This document shows, piece after piece, positions 25,246 to 35,129 of a stretch of 64,000 bases of DNA. Position 1 is the first letter of the stretch; each line of letters starts with the position of its first letter. The notes under the pieces were generated by a model. That model saw only the letters and a program-made list of their open reading frames with translations, was not told where the DNA came from and searched no databases. The stretch is taken from positions 343,616 to 407,615 of the forward strand of contig FOXT01000004.1 of the NCBI GenBank assembly GCA_900115795.1, read 5' to 3'. Source of the stretch: Lachnospiraceae bacterium XBB1006 (GTDB lineage Bacteria > Bacillota > Clostridia > Lachnospirales > Lachnospiraceae). The translations under genes were made by a program, and so were the position numbers.

Positions 25246-28200
25246 CTAACTTAAAATTTTCTCAGGCGGCAAATAATGCTGTATCATCGCTTCCACTGCC
25301 CCTGCCTCAATCGGCTTTGACAAATAGTCTGTATAGCCAAGCTGCAGGTAGTTTTCACGTGCACCCTTTACCGCATGTGCCGTCAATACTATAATCGGCG
25401 TTTTTTCATTCTTCGGACACTCCGCACGAATGGCACCCATGGTCTCCTCTCCATTCATTTCCGGCATCATAGAATCCAAAAGAATCATATCATACGCATT
25501 TGCTTTTGCAAGCTCTACCGCCATCTTTCCGGAAATTGCCGTATCAATGGTTAACTCTAATCGCTTCAAAAGGCCGGAAACCACCATAAGGTTCACTTTC
25601 ATATCGTCTACCACCAAAATACGGGCATCTGGCGCATGGAATCGCTCTTTCTCAACCCCATCGGTCTGATTTTTTCCACCTTTACTCTGGTATTCTTTCA
25701 ACGTTTCTTCCCCTCGAACGGCCTGAATTACAGCAAAAGAAAACGTTGATCCTTCTCCGTAGACACTCGATACTTCCAGAACACTTCCCATTTTTTCCAG
25801 CAAATTCTTCGTAATGGTCATGCCCAGTCCCGTGCCTTCCACTTTCTTATTCCGCTGCTCATCAATTCTTTGATACGGTGAAAACAGCTTCGTCACATCT
25901 TCTTCTTTGATACCAATACCGGTATCCTCCACTTTTACCTTCAGTAAAATATCCCCGGAAGCAAAGGAATCATAATCCATCCATAGGGTTACGCTTCCCT
26001 TTTCCGTATACTTTACTGCATTGTTCAGAATATTCAAAATGATTTGCTCAATTCGAACATCATCCCCATATAACCGGTTTGGAATCTCCGGATTAATCTC
26101 CACCTTAAGGGCAAGCTCCTTATCTTCTGCCTTCGGCTTCACCATGTTTACCAAATCATCAATCACGTCTCCTAAGCAGTATTCTCCCGGAACCAATTCC
26201 AGCCGACCTGATTCAATTTTTGAAAAATCCAGAATATCATTAATCAGCGTCAATAACGTCTTGCCTGCATTGTGAATATCCTTGGCATATTTCTTAATTT
26301 CCTCCTGCTTTGCCTCACGCATAATCATGGTATTCATACCAAGAATCGCATTAATTGGCGTTCGAATTTCATGCGACATGGTCGCAAGAAAATCCGATTT
26401 CGACTGGTTCGCCGACTCTTCGGAATGAAGTGCCCACTCTAATGCATCCGCTTTTTCACGCTCCAGCTTTGCAACCACAAGCTCATGCGCATCTTTCTGC
26501 TGCTTCATCAGCAACGTAATTCCTGCAAACATAATAGAAAACAGTACGAAAAAAATCATACACGCCAAAACCAGAAAGAAATATAACCGAAAGCCAAAGG
26601 TTTCATACAATTCCCGCTCTTTATGAAACGTATAAACGTGATCCGTTAGTACCCTTCCTTCTGCACTAACAACTTCAATATGAAACTCATGCGCACCATA
26701 GCTTAATTCCCGATACAAAATCGGTTCCAGCTTGCTGGCATAAGTAACATGTTTCTTTTCATCAATTCCGGACATATAATATCTAAGCATCGGATCCGTC
26801 GCCGTATAGTTGTTAATACCTAAGTCCAGCTCGATTTCCTTCACACCACGCGGAATCGGCATATCTGTTTGGCTGGCAAACACCTTTCGTACTCCATCGT
26901 ATTTCACTTTGGTGATTTCCGCGCGATAGGTATCAACCTCTATCCGATAACGCTTTGTATCAACCACATAGACACCGGTACTTCCCGCCAAGTAAAGAAT
27001 TCCATTTTCATCCACGTAGTTCCAGGCATTGCTGGTCAGACTACCAGGAAGACCGGCTCTTTCGTCAAGCAACGTACAATCCAATGCCTTTTTCTTATCC
27101 ATCAGTTCCTGATAATCAAATACATAAACACCGGCTCCTCCAATGACAAATACTTTTCCATCCTTATCCTGATGCAAATCATAATTGTTATAATATGGTA
27201 ATCCCGCAATATCCTGCAAGGTTCCATCCTTAGAAAGGTATACCATGCCGCTTCCCGTCAGCACAAAATAGCCATCCCCGATTTTATCCTTAACAACACG
27301 AAGTACAACCCCCACAGGAAGTCCGGTTTCTTTCGTTGCCACCGGCGTGACTACTCCATCCGCAATTTGCAAAACACCTTCTCCGTCCGTGCCGGCAAGT
27401 ACCACCCCCGGTTCTATTTCCAGCAGATTTAAGACCCTTGCTGCCGGCAACTCTTTTCCCATCCGCAACGTTCTAAGAACATGATGATTCTTTAAATATC
27501 GCACGCCATTATTATCAGACGTCAGAATTGTGCCATCTTTCAACACCTTTACAACCCGGATTTCTTGTTCTTTTCTCTTTGGTTCCATAAGATAGCGTTG
27601 AAAGGTTCCATCTTTTTGCACTTCAAACAGACCGTTCTCATAACCTGCAATCAATAACGACCCTTCCTTCGTCAACGCCATGGTGCGGACACGATCTTCG
27701 GAAAACATCCGGGTCAAGCTATTTTTCACGCTTCGCCCATTTTTCTCATCCAGGATTACCAGCCCCCGGTCCATTCCGATATACCATAACCCTTTCCATC
27801 GATAAATCGCGTTTACAACCCCCGGTTCCTCATTGCACACATGGAACAGATCCACAAAACTTGAGTGGCTTAAATTCAATAACCCACAGCGCGAGGAGCT
27901 AAACCATATGTTGCCCTGATAGTCCTTGAAAATGTGCTCGATGGAACTTTCAAATCCTTTGGCTCCAATTTTCTGCACTCTTCCATCTTCCGAGAAAAAT
28001 CCTATGCCACTGTCCGATGCAAGATAGGTAATTCCCTCCATATCGAAAAACATATCGTTAATCCGTTGAAATCCCGGCGTATTCACCTGTTTTTCTTTCT
28101 TAAAGATTCCATTTTGTTCCTTGTACACATCAATCCGCGCTTTCTGTGTTCCTACATACAACAATCCACTTTCATCATAATTCACGGATGTGGCCCACTC

Positions 28201-29400
28201 GTTCGTCGGAAGCTTGCGCCAGATTTTCCCATCTTTTAGCACATACACTTCCCCATTCGAATTGACAACCGCCACATGCCCCTTATTATTTGCGGACATG
28301 CCAAGCACACTTCCCACTTTTGTTTCCACGTGTTCAACAGAAATTTTCTCCCCATCTTCCACTGCCAAAGCAACACCACCACGGGTTCCAAAGTAAAATC
28401 GTTCATAAGAATCCTGCACAATTTCCTTTACTGTATCTGACGGCAACCGTTCCTTTGTAGTATAGGTTCGAAATTCTTTACTATTAACAAATGCAGTAAT
28501 CCCAAGGCCATTGGTACCAACCCACAACCTTCCTTTGCGATCTGCATATAACGCATTTACAGAACGAACCACACCCACATTCTGAGACATAACAAAATCT
28601 GTTCCATTAAAGCGATACAATCCCCCGTAGGTTCCTACCCACAACGCACCATCCGGTGTCTGTGCAATGGCATTTGCACATCCTCCCACAAGTCCATTAT
28701 CGCTATTATACAACCGCTCCACAAACTGGATATTGTTGCTTAATTTCTTTTTTTCCTTTACGGCAAACACCTGAATATTGGAAATGAGTAAAGCAACCAC
28801 GACCATACCAAGCACGATTTTTCCACCCAAAATATTCCGCAATTCCCTTGCACGTTTCTTCTTCTTCGCATAACGTGCAATATGCACTCCGGTAAACAGA
28901 ATTGTCTGTGCACACAATACGTCCATAAACGACAAGTAAAGGGCTGCAATCAAGCACTGCATCCCATAAGAAAAGCCAACCCTGTTCAATATGTCCATAA
29001 CCGCATTCGGCCATGCAAGTGACGTTCTTCCACCGAGAAAGATTACATTGGGGATTACCAGACACACCGTATGAATTGCCGTATTCATGGTTGCCACCAC
29101 AATACTTAATCCTGCATACTCCAAATATCTGCGCTTGCCCATTATTTTTCCAACAAAGAGTGCCACAAAAATACCTGCTAAAATCAATCTCCAATCGCTT
29201 CCAAACCACAACGTACCAATGGTGCAGCCCAACCCCGTTGTAAGAATTCCCGCCACCGGTCCTCCAAAATATGCTGCAAAAATAATTCCACACAAATGCA
29301 TGTAAACAGGCAACCCGAATCGAACCGCCACATACCGCCCCAGACAATACAGTAGCAATCCCACAATTGTCTTGCTTCCTATACGCTTTGCAGATTTCAT
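25246..29400 (-). CDS. Hybrid histidine kinase with N-terminal multi-helix domain and two-component-regulator propeller
   Basis: 1384 residues. Order: a hydrophobic domain of about six helices (1-~205) resembling ECF-transporter S components (RFGLPVYMHLCGIIFAA, YFGGPVAGILTTGLG); then about 14 propeller repeats (Reg_prop, e.g. LWVGTYGGLYRF, LWVGTNGLGI), roughly residues 215-790; then a Y_Y_Y-like beta domain with YGAHEFHIEV; a membrane helix near 890-915 and a coiled coil; HisKA with phosphoacceptor His1010 (MSHEIRTP); HATPase (NILNNAVKYTEKG, DTGIGI, GTGLGM); and a receiver with Asp1309 (LLDSMMPEMNG). No DNA-binding domain. The ATG overlaps the HD-GYP stop by 1 nt (TAATG). The signal is unknown; propeller kinases in gut bacteria often sense glycans. 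Confidence 0.9.
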   Translation of the reverse strand: MKSAKRIGSKTIVGLLLYCLGRYVAVRFGLPVYMHLCGIIFAAYFGGPVAGILTTGLGCTIGTLWFGSDWRLILAGIFVALFVGKIMGKRRYLEYAGLSIVVATMNTAIHTVCLVIPNVIFLGGRTSLAWPNAVMDILNRVGFSYGMQCLIAALYLSFMDVLCAQTILFTGVHIARYAKKKKRARELRNILGGKIVLGMVVVALLISNIQVFAVKEKKKLSNNIQFVERLYNSDNGLVGGCANAIAQTPDGALWVGTYGGLYRFNGTDFVMSQNVGVVRSVNALYADRKGRLWVGTNGLGITAFVNSKEFRTYTTKERLPSDTVKEIVQDSYERFYFGTRGGVALAVEDGEKISVEHVETKVGSVLGMSANNKGHVAVVNSNGEVYVLKDGKIWRKLPTNEWATSVNYDESGLLYVGTQKARIDVYKEQNGIFKKEKQVNTPGFQRINDMFFDMEGITYLASDSGIGFFSEDGRVQKIGAKGFESSIEHIFKDYQGNIWFSSSRCGLLNLSHSSFVDLFHVCNEEPGVVNAIYRWKGLWYIGMDRGLVILDEKNGRSVKNSLTRMFSEDRVRTMALTKEGSLLIAGYENGLFEVQKDGTFQRYLMEPKRKEQEIRVVKVLKDGTILTSDNNGVRYLKNHHVLRTLRMGKELPAARVLNLLEIEPGVVLAGTDGEGVLQIADGVVTPVATKETGLPVGVVLRVVKDKIGDGYFVLTGSGMVYLSKDGTLQDIAGLPYYNNYDLHQDKDGKVFVIGGAGVYVFDYQELMDKKKALDCTLLDERAGLPGSLTSNAWNYVDENGILYLAGSTGVYVVDTKRYRIEVDTYRAEITKVKYDGVRKVFASQTDMPIPRGVKEIELDLGINNYTATDPMLRYYMSGIDEKKHVTYASKLEPILYRELSYGAHEFHIEVVSAEGRVLTDHVYTFHKERELYETFGFRLYFFLVLACMIFFVLFSIMFAGITLLMKQQKDAHELVVAKLEREKADALEWALHSEESANQSKSDFLATMSHEIRTPINAILGMNTMIMREAKQEEIKKYAKDIHNAGKTLLTLINDILDFSKIESGRLELVPGEYCLGDVIDDLVNMVKPKAEDKELALKVEINPEIPNRLYGDDVRIEQIILNILNNAVKYTEKGSVTLWMDYDSFASGDILLKVKVEDTGIGIKEEDVTKLFSPYQRIDEQRNKKVEGTGLGMTITKNLLEKMGSVLEVSSVYGEGSTFSFAVIQAVRGEETLKEYQSKGGKNQTDGVEKERFHAPDARILVVDDMKVNLMVVSGLLKRLELTIDTAISGKMAVELAKANAYDMILLDSMMPEMNGEETMGAIRAECPKNEKTPIIVLTAHAVKGARENYLQLGYTDYLSKPIEAGAVEAMIQHYLPPEKILS

Positions 29401-30749
29401 TACTCTACTCCTTTAATTCTTTCATAGCCGTCAAAAAACGCATCCACCACTGCCGGGTCGAATTGCTTTTCTCTCATCTTCTCCAGTTCATCAAAAATCT
29501 GTTCTTCTTTTAGTTTCTTCCGATAAGGACGATGGTGACTCATTGCATCATACGCCTCCGCTACCGACACAATGCGAGCAATTAAAGGGATTTCTTCCCC
29601 TACCTTTCCCATGGGATAGCCCTCTCCATTGTACCATTCATGATGGAATAGCACGGTTTCCATAACGTATGGCGTCGTCTCCATATCGGCTACAATCTGG
29701 GCACCTTTCGTTGTATGTGTCTTTACAATTTCCATTTCCTCTTTCGATAACTCCGTTGGTTTACTTAATATCTGATCGGGCACATAGTAATTTCCAATAT
29801 CGTGAAGCAAGGCAGCCCGATACACAATCTCACTGTCATTCTCATCCATGCCGACACTCTCTGCTAAAATCTTAGAATAATGGGCAACGCGCTGGGAGTG
29901 TCCATTTGAAAAAACACTCTTTGAGTCTCCCAAGGCCGCACACAAATGCAGGGATTCCTCCATAACGCGTTCCTGAAAACTGATTTTTCCTTCGAAGCGA
30001 AGGATAATCAAAGACAAAAACAACATAAACAAAAACAGCAATCCACTTAAAGATAGCAATACCGCAAAGGTATTTCCTACCGTACCGGAAAACAGTGACT
30101 TATGCAATCGATAATGCAGCACATAGTCACTTAAATCTGTTTCTTCCCGCTCATTATACATAATAAATCCAACATTTACCTCACCGGCATAATCTGCTGT
30201 AGAACGAAGTGGTCGCTCACCAATGGATGCCTTCTTATTCGGATGATATATGATGTAGTCATTTTTATGTAAAATAATCATCAAATCCTGCCCTACAAAA
30301 AAGTGATTCAATGTTATTTTATTTCGATCATAATCACGCAAATCAATGGTCTGTGTAAGTTCTCCTCCATTCAAGAACTGGTGCACCTCGACGGTACCGC
30401 ACCAGGAACTGTTCAAATAGCAATCCTCTTTCATCTGAATCCGGATATCCCAATTGGTCATCGTACTTCCGGAGCGATTCACCACCGTCGCCTCATAAAT
30501 TTTTGCATACAATAGTTTATCCGGAAACGCATCATCCTTTTCCCAGGAATCCGTCATCTGTCCGCGCGGATGAATATTTAACTCCGCTTCTGTCGTAATC
30601 GATGTTGGGGTTAATTTCCTATTCTTCTCATTGTACTTATTCACACGTATTCCATGCATCAAAAAATGAAACAATACGAGTATCGAAAATACCCCCCAGA
30701 CAATCCAAACGTACTTCATTACTTTCTTAACAACATTTACTCTGTCCAT
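29400..30749 (-). CDS. Membrane HD-GYP domain protein with CBM2-like extracellular domain
   Basis: 449 residues from ATG 30747-30749 (GGAGGAGGG upstream). Membrane helices at about 12-32 and 226-250 flank an outer domain (82-200). Its TNWDIRIQMKEDCYLNSSWCG and VNVGFIMY recall the cellulose-binding CBM2 fold (inference). The C-terminal domain has HD at 316-317 (LLHDIGN), HHE at 369-371 and GYP at 377-379, the full HD-GYP set of a cyclic-di-GMP phosphodiesterase. First gene of an operon with the propeller kinase and MATE pump. A TATAAT at 30774-30769 is a likely -10 with a weak -35. Confidence 0.88.
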   Translation of the reverse strand: MDRVNVVKKVMKYVWIVWGVFSILVLFHFLMHGIRVNKYNEKNRKLTPTSITTEAELNIHPRGQMTDSWEKDDAFPDKLLYAKIYEATVVNRSGSTMTNWDIRIQMKEDCYLNSSWCGTVEVHQFLNGGELTQTIDLRDYDRNKITLNHFFVGQDLMIILHKNDYIIYHPNKKASIGERPLRSTADYAGEVNVGFIMYNEREETDLSDYVLHYRLHKSLFSGTVGNTFAVLLSLSGLLFLFMLFLSLIILRFEGKISFQERVMEESLHLCAALGDSKSVFSNGHSQRVAHYSKILAESVGMDENDSEIVYRAALLHDIGNYYVPDQILSKPTELSKEEMEIVKTHTTKGAQIVADMETTPYVMETVLFHHEWYNGEGYPMGKVGEEIPLIARIVSVAEAYDAMSHHRPYRKKLKEEQIFDELEKMREKQFDPAVVDAFFDGYERIKGVE

Positions 30750-30817
30750 CTTATACCCTCCTCCGAGTATTATAAAGGATTGCCATGCATAATTCATGAT
30801 TTTTCCGTGAATTTTAC

Positions 30818-30853
30818 AAAAAATACCCCTATTCCGCCCTGTTCGGTGGAATA
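30818..30853 (-). terminator. Terminator after purA-lpdA
   Basis: TATTCC-x-CC / GG-x-GGAATA stem (30853-30845 with 30838-30830, one mismatch), then GGGGTATTTTTT on the minus strand. Confidence 0.65.
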
Positions 30854-30870
30854 GAGATATCTTTTCCTTC

Positions 30871-32271
30871 TTATGCATGAATACATCCAATACTTAGATC
30901 AAGAGCAGCCTCATGTATCACTTCCCCGGTCGTTGGATGTGCGAAAATCGTCTTTGTAAGATCCGTATCTTTCATCTTATTTCGCACTGCCAATGTTAAG
31001 GTTGCTATCAACGTCGATGCATCCGGTCCAACAATGGTCGCGCCAATCACTTCGTTCTGCTCATTCTTTATAATCTTACAGAATCCATTGGCCTGCCCCA
31101 TGGTAACCGCTTTTCCATTTCCATTAAACTGGAATTTTCCAACCGTATACGCGACGCCTTGCGCCTTTAATGAATCTTCGCTCACCCCAACGCTTGCAAT
31201 CTCCGGTGTGGTAAAAATGACGCTCGGTACATATGCTCGTTCAAATGCTTCCGGTTCTTTGCCAAGAATATGCTCCACCGCAAGAATGCCCTGGTGACTG
31301 GCCGCGTGGGCCAACTGAATCAGATTGTTAACATCTCCAATGGCATAGATATGTGGAACACTTGTCTGCATAACTCCGTCCACCTTAATCCCGCGTCCTT
31401 TTTCCAAAAGTTCCACGCCGGTGTTTTCCAAATGAAGTCCCTCCATCTGTGGACTTCTTCCAATTGCAACCAACACCTTCTCACAAATTACCTCATTGGC
31501 CTTTTCCTTGCGCTCGTAGCAAACAACCGCACTACCGTCTTCTCCTTCCTTGATTTCGGTTACCTTTGCAGAAGTACTCACTTTAATTCCTGCCTTCTTC
31601 GCCTGGCGAAGGATTTCGGAAGACGCATCCGAATCCAGTACGCTGACCAATCGATCCATAAATTCTATTACCGTCACTTCTACCCCCAAATGACGATACA
31701 AAAAGGCGAATTCCAATCCAATCACACCGCCGCCAATAATGACAATGCTCTTTGGAAGCTCCTGCAGGCTAAGAGCCGAGGTACTGTTTAGCACAAATGG
31801 TAACTCGATTCCCGGAAACGGCACCTTTGAAACCTTCGATCCCGTGGCAATAATCACATCATCAAAGGTAAGCTCACAGGATTCTTCTCCTTTCACTTCA
31901 ACGGTTTGCTCATCCAGGAAGGCTGCCGTACCCTCAATTACTTCCACATTGTTTTTTTTCAAAATATGTGCAACTCCGCCAACCAGCCGGTCTACTACCT
32001 GCGCCTTACGCTCCATAATCTTGCTCATATCCGGTTTCGCTTCTCCTTCAAGAAGGATTCCAAATTCCGCTGCTCTTTTAACACTCTCGTAAACCTCTGC
32101 ACTCTTTACCAACGCCTTTGTCGGAATACATCCGATATTCAAGCAAGTTCCACCTAAGTGCTCTTTTTCAACCAAAACAACCTGCTTGCCGTTCTTCGCT
32201 GCATAAATGGCCGCCACATATCCTCCCGGGCCACCACCAATTACCAATACTTCTGCATGCTTGCGTGTCAT
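30871..32271 (-). CDS. lpdA: Dihydrolipoamide dehydrogenase (pyridine nucleotide-disulphide oxidoreductase)
   Basis: 466 residues from ATG 32269-32271 with GGGGAAGG upstream; an ATG 15 nt earlier is possible. FAD-binding VLVIGGGPGGYVAA, redox pair Cys43/Cys48 in GGTCLNIGCIPTK, NAD-binding IVIIGGGVIGLEFA, IYAIGDVN, and the C-terminal dimer motif HPTTGEVIHEA with the catalytic His-Glu. It is the E3 subunit reoxidising lipoyl groups of 2-oxoacid or glycine cleavage complexes. None of those partners is nearby; it follows purA by 20 nt. Confidence 0.92.
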   Translation of the reverse strand: MTRKHAEVLVIGGGPGGYVAAIYAAKNGKQVVLVEKEHLGGTCLNIGCIPTKALVKSAEVYESVKRAAEFGILLEGEAKPDMSKIMERKAQVVDRLVGGVAHILKKNNVEVIEGTAAFLDEQTVEVKGEESCELTFDDVIIATGSKVSKVPFPGIELPFVLNSTSALSLQELPKSIVIIGGGVIGLEFAFLYRHLGVEVTVIEFMDRLVSVLDSDASSEILRQAKKAGIKVSTSAKVTEIKEGEDGSAVVCYERKEKANEVICEKVLVAIGRSPQMEGLHLENTGVELLEKGRGIKVDGVMQTSVPHIYAIGDVNNLIQLAHAASHQGILAVEHILGKEPEAFERAYVPSVIFTTPEIASVGVSEDSLKAQGVAYTVGKFQFNGNGKAVTMGQANGFCKIIKNEQNEVIGATIVGPDASTLIATLTLAVRNKMKDTDLTKTIFAHPTTGEVIHEAALDLSIGCIHA

Positions 32272-32291
32272 ACAACCTTCCCCCATTTCAC

Positions 32292-33587
32292 TTATTTTTT
32301 CAAAGGACTCTTGCGATAAATGATATCCTCACGTCCCGGTCCGTTACTTACCATGGTGATTGGATATCCTATCTGCTCCTCAACAAACTCAATATATTTA
32401 CGACAGTTTTCCGGTAACTCTTCGTAGTTCTTAATGCCACGAATATCACAGTTCCATCCCGGTAACGTCTTCAATACCGGTTTGGCTTTCTCTAACGTAC
32501 TTGTCATCGGGAAGTCCGTTGTCACTTCGCCGTCCACCTCGTAACCGACACAAACCGGAATCTCCTTCAAATACCCTAATACATCAAGCACTGTAAACGC
32601 CACATCCGTTGTTCCCTGCATTTTACATCCATATTTGGATGCCACACAGTCAAACCAGCCCATTCTTCTTGGTCGTCCGGTGGTTGCTCCAAACTCTCCA
32701 CCATCTCCACCGCGTCTACGAAGCTCGTCTGCTTCTTCTCCAAAAATCTCGCTTACAAAAGCACCTGCCCCTACCGCCGAGGAATATGCCTTACACACTG
32801 TCACAATCTCCTTGATTTCATACGGCGGAATGCCGGCACCAATGGCTCCAAAAGCTGCCAGGGTATGGGAAGAAGTTACCATCGGATAAATTCCATGATC
32901 CGGATCCTTCAACGTTCCCAACTGTCCCTCCAGCAAAATCACCTTATCTTCCTTTAATGCTTCATGAATCAGCACGCCGGTATCCTTTACATAAGGTGCA
33001 ATCATATCCCGATAGGAACGAAGTTCCTCCATAATTTCATCCACATGCATTGCCGGTTTGTGATACAAATGTTCCAAAACCACATTTTTGCGGGCAAGGA
33101 TATTCTCAACCCGTTCACGCAGACGGCTTTCCTCAGCAAACAATTCCCCTACCTGAATACCAATCTTCGCGTATTTATCAGAATAAAACGGTGCAATACC
33201 GGATTTGGTAGATCCAAAGGACTTGCCTGCTAATCGCTCTTCCTCATAGGCATCAAAGGCAATATGATAAGACATAACCATTTGTGCACGATCGGACACA
33301 TAAATCGTTGGTGCCGGCACGCCTTCATCAATAATCGACTGTAATTCCTTCATAAAAATCGGAATGTTTAATGCCACGCCATTACCGATGATGTTCACAA
33401 CATCCTGGTTGAATACACCGGATGGAAGGGTGTGCAATGCAAATTTACCATACTCATTGACGATGGTATGGCCCGCATTGGCTCCACCTTGAAAACGAAT
33501 CACCATATCGGCATCCGTTGCCATCATATCGGTGATCTTCCCCTTACCTTCGTCTCCCCAATTTGCTCCTACTACTGCTTTAACCAT
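32292..33587 (-). CDS. purA: Adenylosuccinate synthetase
   Basis: 431 residues. It joins IMP and aspartate with GTP to form adenylosuccinate, the first step to AMP. The N-terminal P-loop is GANWGDEGKGKITD, followed by RFQGGANAGHT and, later, GATTGRPRRMGWFD with the substrate loop. Complete and of usual length. It has its own promoter and is followed closely by lpdA. Confidence 0.98.
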   Translation of the reverse strand: MVKAVVGANWGDEGKGKITDMMATDADMVIRFQGGANAGHTIVNEYGKFALHTLPSGVFNQDVVNIIGNGVALNIPIFMKELQSIIDEGVPAPTIYVSDRAQMVMSYHIAFDAYEEERLAGKSFGSTKSGIAPFYSDKYAKIGIQVGELFAEESRLRERVENILARKNVVLEHLYHKPAMHVDEIMEELRSYRDMIAPYVKDTGVLIHEALKEDKVILLEGQLGTLKDPDHGIYPMVTSSHTLAAFGAIGAGIPPYEIKEIVTVCKAYSSAVGAGAFVSEIFGEEADELRRRGGDGGEFGATTGRPRRMGWFDCVASKYGCKMQGTTDVAFTVLDVLGYLKEIPVCVGYEVDGEVTTDFPMTSTLEKAKPVLKTLPGWNCDIRGIKNYEELPENCRKYIEFVEEQIGYPITMVSNGPGREDIIYRKSPLKK

Positions 33588-33630
33588 TCGTTTAGACCTC
33601 CTTAAGCATTTACGCCCAGTTTACATACTC

Positions 33631-33659
33631 ATTATACCGCATGTTCATTTATTAGTAAA
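33631..33659 (-). promoter_or_regulatory. purA promoter
   Basis: TTTACT (33659-33654), 17-nt spacer, TATAAT (33636-33631). No G-box or purine riboswitch is visible in the short leader. Confidence 0.7.
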
Positions 33660-33698
33660 ATCAATGCTATTTATATCATTTATTACTTTAACTTATAA

Positions 33699-34115
33699 CT
33701 ATTTTAGCACATAAAAAGAGAATTGTGCAGAAGCAATTAACTTCTCTTTCTCATCAGCAATGTCCACTTCCATCACATGGATGGTCTTGCCCTTCTTCTT
33801 TGCTGTTGCCGTAGCGGTCAATACGCTATTTCGCGACAGCATTGCCGGCGCCAAAAACTGAATTGTACTGTTAAGGGTTGTTACCATCTTCCCCCCTGCA
33901 GTTGCCGCCACTCCGGATACAATATCCGCAAATGAAAACAACGCACCACCATGAATACTTCCTATGGGATTCTCCAATTCCTTACGCAGGGTCATATGCG
34001 CCACCGCACGTCCCGGTTCAATTTCATCAAATTCAATTTGAAGTTCTTTCGAAAACGTATCCAGACAAGCCGGATTATGTAACAATTCTTCAATCTTATA
34101 TGTAATCTCTGCCAT
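33699..34115 (-). CDS. Hotdog-fold thioesterase (PaaI/YbgC-like)
   Basis: 138 residues. The hotdog signature ENPIGSIHGGALFSFADIVSG has the PaaI-type HGG and the acidic active-site Asp. It probably hydrolyses an acyl- or aryl-CoA, but the substrate is not known. The ATG has AGGAGAG upstream. It sits between the degV terminator and the purA promoter. Confidence 0.85.
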   Translation of the reverse strand: MAEITYKIEELLHNPACLDTFSKELQIEFDEIEPGRAVAHMTLRKELENPIGSIHGGALFSFADIVSGVAATAGGKMVTTLNSTIQFLAPAMLSRNSVLTATATAKKKGKTIHVMEVDIADEKEKLIASAQFSFYVLK

Positions 34116-34127
34116 GTTTCATCTCTC

Positions 34128-34168
34128 CTAAAAAAGGTGCAAAAAGACTCTCGCTTCCTGCACCTTTC
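34128..34168 (-). terminator. Terminator after degV
   Basis: AAAGGTGCA / TGCACCTTT, a perfect 9-bp stem (34167-34159 with 34141-34133) with a 17-nt loop, followed by a T run on the minus strand. Confidence 0.85.
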
Positions 34169-34173
34169 TATTC

Positions 34174-35049
34174 CTATCCTTCAATTTCTTTCGAGCAGGC
34201 AATGGCAAGGGCACCCGGTCCTATATGACAAGATACACTCAGGGAAAGAGGATTCATAACCACATCACAACCCGGAAATTCCGCCTCTACTTCCTTCTTC
34301 CATTCCAACGCAGCCTCTTCGTCATAGGTATAGGCCAATGCTAAATGCATCCCCTTACCGTCCGGACAACCGAAGCGTTCTGCAAACTCTTTCTTCATCT
34401 GTGAAATCATAATCGATTTCGCGTTCTTCACGGTTCTGGCCTTAGCAAATAAATCCAGTTTCTCACCCTGGATAGAAAGAACCGGTTTAATTCGAAGCAA
34501 CGTTCCAAGCGCTGCCGCTGCCGGTGTTACCCGACCACCACGCTTTAAATAATACATAGTATCCACCATGATGTAAATACTGCTCTCATTCTTAACCTCT
34601 TCCAACCGCTCTTTCATTGCCTTCGCATCCATGCCCTGTTCACGCAGTGCGATGGCATCCAGCACAGACTGACGCATCGTAACGGAAATACGATGATTGT
34701 CCACTACAAACACCTTTCCCACATACTCGTCATAATCCTGCGACATCATAATTGCTGTGGCACAGCTACCACTTAAACCACTTGACATCGGTATGTAAAG
34801 AATTTCATCATGTTCCTCCAACAACCGATCCCAAGTATCCATCGTATCACCCATAGCCGGCATCGACGTGGAAATCTCCTCGCCCTCTGTCAGCATGGCA
34901 TAAAACTGCTCCTGTGATAAATTTACATCTTCAAAATACGTCTCCCCATGAATCATAAACGGCATGGGCAAAACATGTATACCTAGCTTCGTAGCTTCGC
35001 TCTGGCGAATGCCACTGTTGCTATCTGTCAAAATCGCAATTTTCTTCAC
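34174..35049 (-). CDS. DegV-family fatty-acid-binding protein
   Basis: 291 residues from a GTG at 35047-35049 with GGAGG 7 nt upstream; the longer frame would run into the intergenic region. Start motif KKIAILTDSNSGI, then ISTSMPAM and IPMSSGLSGSCATA and YYLKRGGRVTPAAAALGTLL, all usual for DegV. The family binds fatty acids; FakB-type members hand them to the FakA kinase, but no fakA is seen here. Confidence 0.9.
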   Translation of the reverse strand: MKKIAILTDSNSGIRQSEATKLGIHVLPMPFMIHGETYFEDVNLSQEQFYAMLTEGEEISTSMPAMGDTMDTWDRLLEEHDEILYIPMSSGLSGSCATAIMMSQDYDEYVGKVFVVDNHRISVTMRQSVLDAIALREQGMDAKAMKERLEEVKNESSIYIMVDTMYYLKRGGRVTPAAAALGTLLRIKPVLSIQGEKLDLFAKARTVKNAKSIMISQMKKEFAERFGCPDGKGMHLALAYTYDEEAALEWKKEVEAEFPGCDVVMNPLSLSVSCHIGPGALAIACSKEIEG

Positions 35050-35129
35050 TGATATTCCTCCATTACAATGAAAAGCACGTAACGAATTCAGTTTAACATA
35101 TTTTTCATAGAATGGCAAGAAAATACTCG

